DNA of 14,267 bases from Flavobacteriaceae bacterium UBA6231 (GTDB lineage Bacteria > Bacteroidota > Bacteroidia > Flavobacteriales > Flavobacteriaceae), in the NCBI GenBank assembly GCA_002441545.1, contig DJWL01000178.1, positions 10,323-24,589 on the forward strand, read 5' to 3'. Of this stretch, positions 1-7,400 are shown one piece after another (within the stretch, counting starts at the first letter, position 1; the number at the start of each line of letters is the position of its first letter). The notes beneath the pieces are model-generated. The model ran no database searches and was not told where the DNA came from. It saw nothing but the letters and a program-made list of their open reading frames with translations. Both the position numbers and the translations under genes were made by a program.

Positions 1-25
1 CTCTAGCCAGCTGAGCTACATCGGC
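1..25 (-). tRNA. tRNA, 5' part only (cut by window edge); possibly tRNA-Thr
   Basis: Read on the minus strand, the first 25 bases form a 7-base acceptor strand (GCCGATG), the T-A pair of positions 8-9, a D-stem GCTC and a D-loop AGCTGGCTA followed by GAG, which is the standard start of a bacterial tRNA. The anticodon lies outside the window, so identity cannot be read. A GCCGATG acceptor is reminiscent of flavobacterial tRNA-Thr, but that is recall, not evidence from this sequence. A well-formed promoter lies directly upstream (40-69). Confidence 0.85.
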
Positions 26-26
26 G

Positions 27-83
27 TTTTTAACGGATGCAAATATAATAGCAAAAATGATATTTACAACAATCCGTTAAAAA
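27..83. repeat. 12-base perfect inverted repeat flanking the tRNA promoter
   Basis: TTTTTAACGGAT at 27-38 is the exact reverse complement of ATCCGTTAAAAA at 72-83, with 33 bases between the arms. One arm lies just upstream of the -33 element and the other covers the expected transcription start and leader. Neither orientation gives a short-loop hairpin followed by a T tract, so it does not look like an ordinary terminator. Its function is unknown. Confidence 0.75.
40..69 (-). promoter_or_regulatory. Bacteroidota-type promoter of the tRNA
   Basis: On the minus strand, TTG (69-67) is followed by exactly 19 bases and then TATATTTG (47-40). This matches the Bacteroidota primary sigma factor consensus TTG-N19-TAnnTTTG without mismatch. 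Transcription would start near 34, about nine bases before the mature tRNA 5' end at 25. The promoter is bracketed by two arms of a 12-base inverted repeat (27-38 and 72-83). Confidence 0.8.
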
Positions 84-86
84 AAA

Positions 87-356
87 TTATCCCAGCTTAT
101 TAATTTTTTCTATTAAAGCTCTTCCTTTTTCTTCAAGTTCAGAATTTATAGCTTTAAAATGCGCTTTTTTATTCTCAACATTTTTATCATTTATCTTTGC
201 AATTAATGCATCAAAAGTGTTAATAGCTTCATCTACAATAGCTTCACTCTTTTTATTATCCTTATCTGTGTTTGCGTATTCCCAAACATAAGCTGCTTCA
301 ATAATATCACCTAAAACATAATTAATGTCTTTTTTTAGGTTTCTAACATTTGCCAT
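87..356 (-). CDS. Small hypothetical protein, 89 aa
   Basis: I do not recognise a named family. The protein is short, charged and rich in Lys, Glu, Asp, Asn and Ala, with no signal peptide, membrane segment or Cys, so it is probably soluble, cytoplasmic and almost wholly alpha-helical. The C-terminal half (about 45-88) has a heptad-like spacing of Ile, Leu and Ala that could form a helical hairpin or coiled coil. It stands alone, 121 bases downstream of the pterin synthase gene and 61 bases before the tRNA on the same strand. A TAATTTTG box 23-30 bases upstream of the start suggests its own promoter. Codon use and composition match the neighbours, which supports a real gene. The function is unknown. 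Confidence 0.75.
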   Translation of the reverse strand: MANVRNLKKDINYVLGDIIEAAYVWEYANTDKDNKKSEAIVDEAINTFDALIAKINDKNVENKKAHFKAINSELEEKGRALIEKINKLG

Positions 357-378
357 ATTTAAAATTTTAATTTAGATG

Positions 379-386
379 CAAAATTA
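379..386 (-). promoter_or_regulatory. Probable -7 box of the 89-aa gene
   Basis: TAATTTTG on the minus strand fits the TAnnTTTG consensus and lies 23 bases upstream of the ATG at 356, giving a short leader like that of other genes here. No TTG is present at the -33 distance. Instead, part of an inverted repeat (TAGTGA-N10-TCACTA, 402-423) occupies that position. Confidence 0.45.
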
Positions 387-401
387 CGCATTAACTTCTA
401 A

Positions 402-423
402 TAGTGATATAATTTTGTCACTA
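402..423. repeat. Inverted repeat TAGTGA-N10-TCACTA, operator-like
   Basis: Two perfect 6-base arms (402-407 and 418-423) separated by 10 bases lie between the pterin synthase stop (478) and the 89-aa gene start (356). The repeat overlaps where the -33 element of the 89-aa gene promoter would be. It could be a repressor or activator site, or a weak hairpin at the end of the pterin synthase transcript. No T tract follows it, so a terminator role is less likely. Confidence 0.3.
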
Positions 424-477
424 ATTTATGTGTAACCAATAAGGTACTGTTTTTAAATTCTATAATCTTATTATAAT

Positions 478-888
478 TTATTTACCAGAATAGGTAACAA
501 AATTCCGAGGTGTTTCATATAGAACAACTTCCAAATCAAACTTTGAGTCAAGCTTTGCTTTAATCTTATTATAAATAATAACTACAATATTTTCAGCCGT
601 AGGATTTAGGTCTTTAAATTCTGGAACTTCTAAATTTAAGTTTTTATGATCAAAAGCATCTTCAACCTCTTCTTTAATAATATCTTTTAATATTTTAATG
701 TCGATAACATATCCTGTTTCTGAATCAATTTCTCCAGTAACACTAGCTATAAGTTCATAATTGTGCCCGTGATAATTTGGGTTATTGCATAACCCAAACA
801 CTTCATTGTTTTTCTCAAAACTCCAATCTTTTCTATACAATCTGTGGGCTGCATTAAAATGTGCTTTTCTGCTAACTGTTACTCTCAT
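478..888 (-). CDS. 6-pyruvoyl/6-carboxy-tetrahydropterin synthase family protein
   Basis: This COG0720 enzyme (136 aa) converts dihydroneopterin triphosphate to 6-carboxy-tetrahydropterin (QueD, queuosine pathway) or to 6-pyruvoyl-tetrahydropterin (PTPS). Zinc ligands are visible as H15 (in FNAAH) and H40 and H42 (YHGHNY). The catalytic Cys is C34, the Asp-His pair is D80-H81 (FDHKNLN), and the pterin-anchoring Glu is E125 in LYETPRN. The conserved PTAEN is at 96-100. The Cys-to-HGH spacing is C-x5-HGH, as in animal PTPS, rather than the C-x3-HGH of E. coli QueD, and the C-terminal YET..N..TY also resembles PTPS. Substrate outcome is therefore uncertain, although a queuosine role is the usual one in bacteria. 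Its first 17 bases overlap the end of idi upstream, so the two genes are very likely cotranscribed and translationally coupled. No partner queuosine gene is in the window. Confidence 0.9.
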   Translation of the reverse strand: MRVTVSRKAHFNAAHRLYRKDWSFEKNNEVFGLCNNPNYHGHNYELIASVTGEIDSETGYVIDIKILKDIIKEEVEDAFDHKNLNLEVPEFKDLNPTAENIVVIIYNKIKAKLDSKFDLEVVLYETPRNFVTYSGK

Positions 889-1411
889 TGTCTAGAATAT
901 TTATATGTTGATAAAATTTTTCAAAAATAATCTTAAACCATTCCGTATAAATTTCTGGATGCAAAATCATATCGTCCTTTACTTCTTCAATGGGCATCCA
1001 TTTCCAATTGGCAACTTCACTTGTGTTAATGTGTGGCTTTTTATTATACTTACCAATTAAAATATGGTCAAATTCATGTTCTGTCAAACCATTATCAAAA
1101 GGTGCTTTATAAATAAATGAAATGGACTCTTGCAAATTGACAACAAACCCCATTTCTTCTTGCAATCTGCGTTTACCAGCTTCAATATTACTTTCTCCAT
1201 CGCGTTGATGGCTACAGCATGTGTTAGTCCATAGTCCTGGTGAATGGTATTTATCTAATGCTCGTTGTTGTAACATGAGCTCATTTTTGTCATTAAAAAT
1301 AAACACAGAAAAGGCACGATGCAACAAAGCCTTTTCATGAGCTTCCATTTTAGGCATCAACCCAATTTGCTCATCAAATTCATTAACTAGAATTACATTT
1401 TCTTCTGACAT
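872..1411 (-). CDS. idi: Type 1 isopentenyl-diphosphate delta-isomerase
   Basis: The enzyme interconverts isopentenyl and dimethylallyl diphosphate in the cytoplasm, balancing the precursors of quinones, carotenoids and undecaprenyl phosphate. The 179-aa length is normal for the bacterial Nudix-fold type 1 enzyme. The catalytic Cys is C66 in WTNTCCSH, aligned with C67 of E. coli Idi. Metal ligands appear as H25, H31, H68, E111 and E113 (TEHEFDH), and a Nudix-like RRLQEEMGF lies at 81-89. It is the first gene of a two-gene unit, its 3' end overlapping the pterin synthase start by 17 bases. The large OmpA-family gene upstream on the same strand ends 87 bases before it, and a near-match promoter box lies between them. 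The chosen ATG gives the expected N terminus. Confidence 0.96.
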   Translation of the reverse strand: MSEENVILVNEFDEQIGLMPKMEAHEKALLHRAFSVFIFNDKNELMLQQRALDKYHSPGLWTNTCCSHQRDGESNIEAGKRRLQEEMGFVVNLQESISFIYKAPFDNGLTEHEFDHILIGKYNKKPHINTSEVANWKWMPIEEVKDDMILHPEIYTEWFKIIFEKFYQHINILDNESNS

Positions 1412-1424
1412 GATGTAAAAATAC

Positions 1425-1432
1425 CAAGTATA
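1425..1432 (-). promoter_or_regulatory. Possible -7 box of the idi unit
   Basis: TATACTTG on the minus strand differs by one base from TAnnTTTG and sits 13 bases upstream of the idi ATG. There is no TTG at the right distance upstream, so this is a weak candidate. Readthrough from the operon upstream is an alternative. Confidence 0.25.
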
Positions 1433-1498
1433 GCTTAATTATAAGAATTAAAACTATAAAAAATAAATGCTGAGATTGAGATTTTATAATCTGCTAAA

Positions 1499-3433
1499 CT
1501 ACATCTTGGTTATTATAAACTCGCTTCGTCTATTTTCTTGATGCTCTTCTTCTGTACAAGGTACTCCATTAGAACATTTGTTAACTAAACGCGTCTCACC
1601 ATATCCTTTTCCGGTAATGTGGCCACCATCTACTTGAGCCGTTTTCACAATAAAATCTTTGGTTGATTTATTCCTCTTCTCAGACAAGGTTAAATTGTAA
1701 GTATCGGCACCTCTGGAATCGGTATGCGAACGCACATCAATAGTCATATTTGGATACTGTTTAAGCACTTCAACAATTTTTTGTAGCTCTAATGCAGCAT
1801 CTTGACGGATATTGGATTTATCGAAATCAAAATAAATAATGGGAATATCCAATATTTTGGCTAAATCGTCACCAACCTTAATTTCTTGCTGTTCTTTTTC
1901 AAGTTCTAAAATTATTTTTAAATCCTGTTTTAAATTGGGTGTTACAATGCGTTTCTCGTCAGCTATATGTTTGTTGGATTCTCCACGCACCAAATATTCT
2001 TTTTCACAATCTAGATCAATTGAGAACCTTGCTTCTTCATTTGCTGTAATTTTAGAAAGTTCCCTACCGGTTTCATCTAAAAGAATCACTGTTGCAAACG
2101 GTATGTTTTTATGTGTCTTTTTTTCAACTACAACTCCAGTCAGAGTTTGCAAGCAATTAGGGATTATAAATGTATAAATATCGTCATCTCCTTTGCCTCC
2201 TTTTCTGTTGGAAGAGAAAAAGCCTTCTTTAGTCTCAAGATTTTCATAATATGCAAAATCATCTAAAGGACTATTTATAGGTTTCCCTAGGTTTTCTGGT
2301 ACACTTTCTTTTCCCTTGTTTCCATTTTCAAACCCTCTTACCACATACACGTCCAATCCACCCAAACCTGGATAGCCATTGGATGAAAAATATAAATCAC
2401 CTTTAGCGTTTATAAATGGAAAGGTGTCCTGTCCTTCTGTATTAATCTTAGGCCCTAAATTTTGTGGTTCTCCAAGCGTGCCATCTACACTAATTTCGGT
2501 CACAAAAATATCAGAGAGTCCTATTGTTCTGTTCATATCGGAAGAAAAGTATAGCTTAGTGCCATCTGCATTTATGGTTGGGTGTGCAACACTATAACTG
2601 TTACTGTTAAAATGTACTGGAGTAACATCAACCCATGTACCATCTGCATCATTGTATCTTGCTCTAAAGAGACTTAAGCGATTTGTTCCTTCTTCATCAT
2701 TTTTCAGCTTATTCTCAAAAAAATTATTTCTAGTAAAAAACATAATTTTTTTATCGGGAGTAAAGGCTACTGAAGACTCATGGTACTTAGTGTTTAAATT
2801 ATTTTGAAATATTTTAGCAACCTCAAAAGAATCAAAACTTTTTTCTGTAGCTGAATATAATTGTAAAAAAGGTTGATTATTCCACTTATAAATTTTCCCA
2901 TTGTCTCTTGCAGAAGAAAAAATCATTTTATCTCCCCAGAAAGTGGTTCCAAAATCTGAAACTTCTGAATTTATGTCTAGGTTATAAACTTTAAAATCTC
3001 TACTAAGCTCATCAATCATTGTAAGATAATCTACTGTCTTTGTAAAATGCTGCCCTCGGGTATCATAAGATTTAGCATCATAAAATTTTTTCATCCATTT
3101 ATCTGACTCTTCATAATTCTCTACAGATTTCAAGGCCTGAGCATATCTAAAAAAATACTCTGGATCCACACTAATACTGTAATTCATTAATTTACCATAC
3201 CACTTGACAGCCTCTTCCATTTTACTGTTAAAATAAAAGGCATCACCAAGTTTTTGAAAAAGCTCCTCAGATTCATAACCTTTTTCTGCCAAACGGAGCA
3301 GAATCTCTGTGGTTTTAATATATCCAAAATCTTTATAGGTTTTGTCTGCTTTTTCAATTACTCCTTTTTGTCCAAAAACATTAATTGTTATTATATATAC
3401 TAAAAGCGTAATGATTAATTTATGTGGTTTCAT
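1499..3433 (-). CDS. OmpA-family protein with TPR-like, PD40 and carboxypeptidase-regulatory-like domains (PorE-like)
   Basis: This exported 644-aa protein probably sits at the outer membrane and grips peptidoglycan. It has a Sec signal peptide (about 1-21, ending VFG/Q; no lipobox Cys), TPR-like helices (about 25-145), a PD40/WD40-like propeller (about 155-425; repeated LYFSS- and FSSNR-type blades with GG.D(I/V)Y), a carboxypeptidase-regulatory-like beta domain (about 428-512) and an OmpA C-terminal domain (about 530-644). In the last, FDFDKSNI, SHTDSRG and NLTLSEKRNKS carry D572 and R587. These are 15 residues apart, like the Asp and Arg that bind diaminopimelate in Acinetobacter OmpA. This order is that of PorE, the T9SS protein of Porphyromonas gingivalis. 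It is the last gene of the operon, 17 bases after the PorP/SprF-like gene. I infer that it anchors the export or display complex of the large protein; other OmpA roles are possible. Confidence 0.92.
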   Translation of the reverse strand: MKPHKLIITLLVYIITINVFGQKGVIEKADKTYKDFGYIKTTEILLRLAEKGYESEELFQKLGDAFYFNSKMEEAVKWYGKLMNYSISVDPEYFFRYAQALKSVENYEESDKWMKKFYDAKSYDTRGQHFTKTVDYLTMIDELSRDFKVYNLDINSEVSDFGTTFWGDKMIFSSARDNGKIYKWNNQPFLQLYSATEKSFDSFEVAKIFQNNLNTKYHESSVAFTPDKKIMFFTRNNFFENKLKNDEEGTNRLSLFRARYNDADGTWVDVTPVHFNSNSYSVAHPTINADGTKLYFSSDMNRTIGLSDIFVTEISVDGTLGEPQNLGPKINTEGQDTFPFINAKGDLYFSSNGYPGLGGLDVYVVRGFENGNKGKESVPENLGKPINSPLDDFAYYENLETKEGFFSSNRKGGKGDDDIYTFIIPNCLQTLTGVVVEKKTHKNIPFATVILLDETGRELSKITANEEARFSIDLDCEKEYLVRGESNKHIADEKRIVTPNLKQDLKIILELEKEQQEIKVGDDLAKILDIPIIYFDFDKSNIRQDAALELQKIVEVLKQYPNMTIDVRSHTDSRGADTYNLTLSEKRNKSTKDFIVKTAQVDGGHITGKGYGETRLVNKCSNGVPCTEEEHQENRRSEFIITKM

Positions 3434-3450
3434 AATTCGCCTGTTTTACG

Positions 3451-4383
3451 TTAAAAGAATCTTGGAGATAAAAACCTATTGTTCTTGAACAATTCAAACC
3501 TCAACATAACCTCATGCGATCCACTATTATATCTCTTCAATGGTGTTGTGGTATAGTCAAATGCATAACCAACATTTATTGCTGGTGTTATTTGAAACCC
3601 TACTAAAGCATTTACAGAATCATCCCATCTATAGGCCAATCCTAGCGTAAGTTTTTCTTTAATCAAAAAATTAGCTGAAACATCGGCAATTATTGGGGCA
3701 CCTGAAACAATTTTTGTTAAAAACGCCGGTTTAAAGCGCAAATTTGAATTGAGTTCAAATACATAACCTCCAATAATAAAGTAATGCAATCGCTCTGCTG
3801 CTGCAGAAAAAGACACTTCATCAAAATGCTCTGTTGTCAAAAAATTTGGTACAGAAAAACCTAAATACCAAGAATCATTGTGCAAATAAATACCAGCACC
3901 TATAATGGGTGACTTTAAATCAAGATTATCTTGGTAAGCATTGTCTGGAAACTGGAAATTCCCTTTACTCCAATCTGAATTTAAAAAATGAATTCCTGCT
4001 TTAACACCAAATGTAAGCTCAGTAAAAGAATTATCTTTTAAATAAATACTATACGAAAAATTACCGTCAATTTGAGTCTCGTTTGAAGGCCCCAGCACGT
4101 CATTCACGATTGATATTCCCCAACCCATTCTATCATTGCTAAATGGAGCGTGAATCCCTAAAGTCTGTGTTTCCGGAGCACCATCAATACCTACCCATTG
4201 TGAGCGATATAACGCAGTGATACTAAGCACATCTCGTTGACCAGCATACCCTGGATTAACGCTCATTGTATTGTACATATACTGAGTGTATTGTGCATCT
4301 TGTTGTGCAAAACCAACAAATGTTAACAGTAACAAAACCGGTATGCTAATATGATTGATATATATTTTAGAAAACAATTTCAT
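3451..4383 (-). CDS. PorP/SprF family type IX secretion system membrane protein
   Basis: The 310-aa protein has a signal peptide (1-26, FVGFA/QQDAQ), then the hallmark start of the PorP/SprF family, QYTQYMYNTMSVNPGYAG (31-48). Alternating amphipathic strands follow throughout (for example GWGISIVND and ELTFGVKAGIHF), then SGSHEVMLRF and a C terminus SPRFF ending in aromatic residues, as expected for an outer-membrane beta-barrel. In F. johnsoniae, SprF is encoded right after the adhesin SprB and is needed for its secretion; PorP is a core T9SS component in P. gingivalis. Here the gene lies 28 bases after the giant T9SS substrate and 17 bases before the PorE-like gene, so it is most likely a substrate-specific SprF-type partner and not the housekeeping PorP. 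That assignment is inference from context. Confidence 0.94.
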   Translation of the reverse strand: MKLFSKIYINHISIPVLLLLTFVGFAQQDAQYTQYMYNTMSVNPGYAGQRDVLSITALYRSQWVGIDGAPETQTLGIHAPFSNDRMGWGISIVNDVLGPSNETQIDGNFSYSIYLKDNSFTELTFGVKAGIHFLNSDWSKGNFQFPDNAYQDNLDLKSPIIGAGIYLHNDSWYLGFSVPNFLTTEHFDEVSFSAAAERLHYFIIGGYVFELNSNLRFKPAFLTKIVSGAPIIADVSANFLIKEKLTLGLAYRWDDSVNALVGFQITPAINVGYAFDYTTTPLKRYNSGSHEVMLRFELFKNNRFLSPRFF

Positions 4384-4411
4384 GATAGTTCTTTTTTCTT
4401 TTTAGCATTGA

Positions 4412-7400
4412 TTATCTGTTCAAGTACAACCATCCAACAATAGGTTTTGTTTGATCATTAAGCGTAATTACATAGTAATAGGTGCCTTCAGGAAGTTCGC
4501 TCGATTTATTAACCGTCCTTTTTCCGTTTGAAGTACCATCCCAATCATTTAGATAGCCTTTTTTAGAATACACGATGTTACCCCATCTGTTGTAAACTTC
4601 AAACGAATTATCTGGATAATCTTCAATGCATTCAATAACAAAAACATCGTTTACACCATCTCCATTAGGTGAAAACTCATTATAAATCGTTAAACAATCG
4701 GTTGCTGGCAGTACTTCTTCTAAACCTGCCGTATCTGAATCATTTGTATCATCAGGATCATCTTGGTCTAAATCGGTCAATTCAGCCTCGTTAAGGTAAT
4801 CATCAGGATCATCCAAAACTTCAACTGAAATCTCCAAAGTTTGTTTTTTTCTGACGCCTATTAAAGGAATTCTCCATGCTCCCGAGCTAACATTGTAAGC
4901 CCCTTCAGATACTGATTGGGAGACATATCTGTACCCACGAGGCAGATTATCTACAACCGTCACATTTGTAGCATTAAAATCTCCATTATTGGTTACTGTA
5001 ATTGTAAATACAACAATATCTCCAACTCGAGCCGAACTCGTATTTATCGCTTTATCGACTTCTAAATCAACAGTTTCACAATCATTTGGAATACCATCGC
5101 CATCGGTGTCCGTTTCACAGACATCACCAATGCCATCACTGTCGCAGTCCTCTTGTCCGGGATTGGCTATGGCTGGACAGTTATCAAAACAGTCCGCTAT
5201 CCCGTCATTGTCCTGGTCAAACCCTTCATCTATGTTCCCATCCCCGTTGTTGTCCAATCCATCACATTCCTCTATATCGCAATCGTCCGGAACGCCATCT
5301 CCGTCGGTATCCGTTTCACAGACATCCCCAATGCCATCGCTGTCGCAGTCCTCCTGTCCGGGATTGGCTATGGCTGGACAGTTATCACATGCATCGGGTA
5401 TGCCGTCTGAATCTGTGTCTATAGTGTCATCAGAGCCCGGACAGATATCACAATCATCTGGTACGCCATCGCCATCGGTGTCTGTTTCGCAAACATCCCC
5501 TATACCATCATTATCACAATCTTTCTGACCTGGGTTAAAATCAGTTGGACAGTTATCAAAACAGTCTGCTATCCCGTCACTATCCTGGTCAAACCCTTCA
5601 TCTATATTCCCATCGCCGTTGTTGTCCAATCCATCACATTCCTCTGTATCGCAATCATCTGGTACGCCATCGCCATCGGTATCTGTTTCACAGACATCGC
5701 CTATGCCATCACTATCACAGTCCTCTTGTCCTGGATTGGATATCGCTGGACAGTTATCAAAACAATCAGCTATCCCGTCACTGTCCTGATCAAATCCTTC
5801 ATCTATGTTTCCATCGCCGTTGTTGTCCAATCCATCACATTCTTCTGTATCACAATCATCTGGTACGCCATCGCCATCGGTATCTGTTTCACAGACATCG
5901 CCTATGCCGTCGCTGTCACAGTCCTCCTGTCCGGGATTGGATATCGATGGGCAGTTATCAAAACAGTCCGCTATGCCATCACTGTCTTGGTCAAATCCTT
6001 CATCTATGTTCCCATCGCCGTTGTTGTCCAATCCATCACATTCTTCTGTATCACAATCATCTGGTACGCCATCGCCATCGGTGTCCGTTTCACAGACATC
6101 ACCAATGCCATCACTGTCACAGTCCTCTTGTCCTGGATTGGATATCGCTGGACAGTTATCAAAACAATCAGTTATGCCATCACTGTCTTGGTCAAATCCT
6201 TCATCTATGTTTCCATCGCCATTGTTGTCCAATCCATCACATTCTTCTGTATCGCAATCGTCCGGAATGCCATCTCCATCGGTGTCCGTTTCACAGACAT
6301 CGCCAATGCCGTCGCTGTCACAGTCTTCCTGTCCCGGATTGGCTATGGCTGGACAGTTATCACATCCATCGGGTATGCTATCTGAATCTGTGTCTATAGT
6401 GTCATCAAAGCCCTGACATACATCACATCCATCTGGTACGCCGTCTGCATCACTATCAAGTGTGTCATCAGAACCTGCACAAATATCACAACCATCTGGT
6501 ACACCATCTGCATCACTATCCAATGTATCGTCAAAGCCCGGACAGATATCACATCCATCTGGTACACCATCGCCATCGGTGTCCGTTTCACAGACATCCC
6601 CAATGCCATCACCGTCACAATCCTCTTGTCCGGGATTGGATATCGCTGGACAGTTGTCAATACAATCGCCTACTCCATCACCATCAAGATCAACACAATC
6701 TATAGCTATCTCCACAGTAGCTATACTACAATCCCCATCACTGTCACATATCTGGTATGTAAAACTGTCTGGTCCACTGTAATTAGAATCTGGGGTATAA
6801 TCTACCGTATCATCTGTTGGGTCATTGGGCGTACCATTGTCATTTACCGTGGCCGTTCCATTGGTTGGTGGGGTCACTATGGTTATGGCTCCCGTACTTG
6901 GGCCATCCCCTCCAAAATCATCATTGGCCAAAACATCTATGTTAGTACTAACATTAAGTCCTATATTGGCATTATCATTTATAGTATTAGGCAGGTCATC
7001 AACCGTATTTACCGTAATGGTAACAGTAGCCGTACCACAGTCCCCATTACTGTCACATATCTCATACGTAAAACTATCAGGGCCATTGTAATTGGTGCTT
7101 GGCGTATAATCTATCGTATCATCGGTCGGGTCATTGGGCGTACCATTGTCATTTACCGTGGCCGTTCCATTGGTTGGTGGGGTCACTATGGTTATGGCTC
7201 CCGTACTTGGGCCATCCCCTCCAAAATCATCATTGGCCAAAACATCTATGTTGGTGGCAGTATCTTCATTTAAGCTAACTGAATCGTCTACAGCGTTGGG
7301 AAGATCATCAACTGCATTTACCGTAATGGTAACAGTAGCCGTATCACAATCCCCATTACTGTCACATATCTGATAGGTAAAACTGTCAGGGCCATTGTAA

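Noticed and set aside
1479..1492. Small hairpin AGATT-TTAT-AATCT after the PorE-like gene
   Set aside because: A 5-base AT-rich stem without an adjacent T tract is too weak to call a terminator; the end of the operon transcript is not resolved.
1839..2597. Plus-strand frames of 112 and 72 codons within the OmpA-family gene
   Set aside because: Antisense shadows; the minus-strand gene has a complete and recognisable domain series across them.
6394..6660. Minus-strand 88-codon frame inside the giant gene
   Set aside because: It is a frame-shifted reading of the 63-base repeats and is not a frameshifted domain; the main frame is intact throughout.
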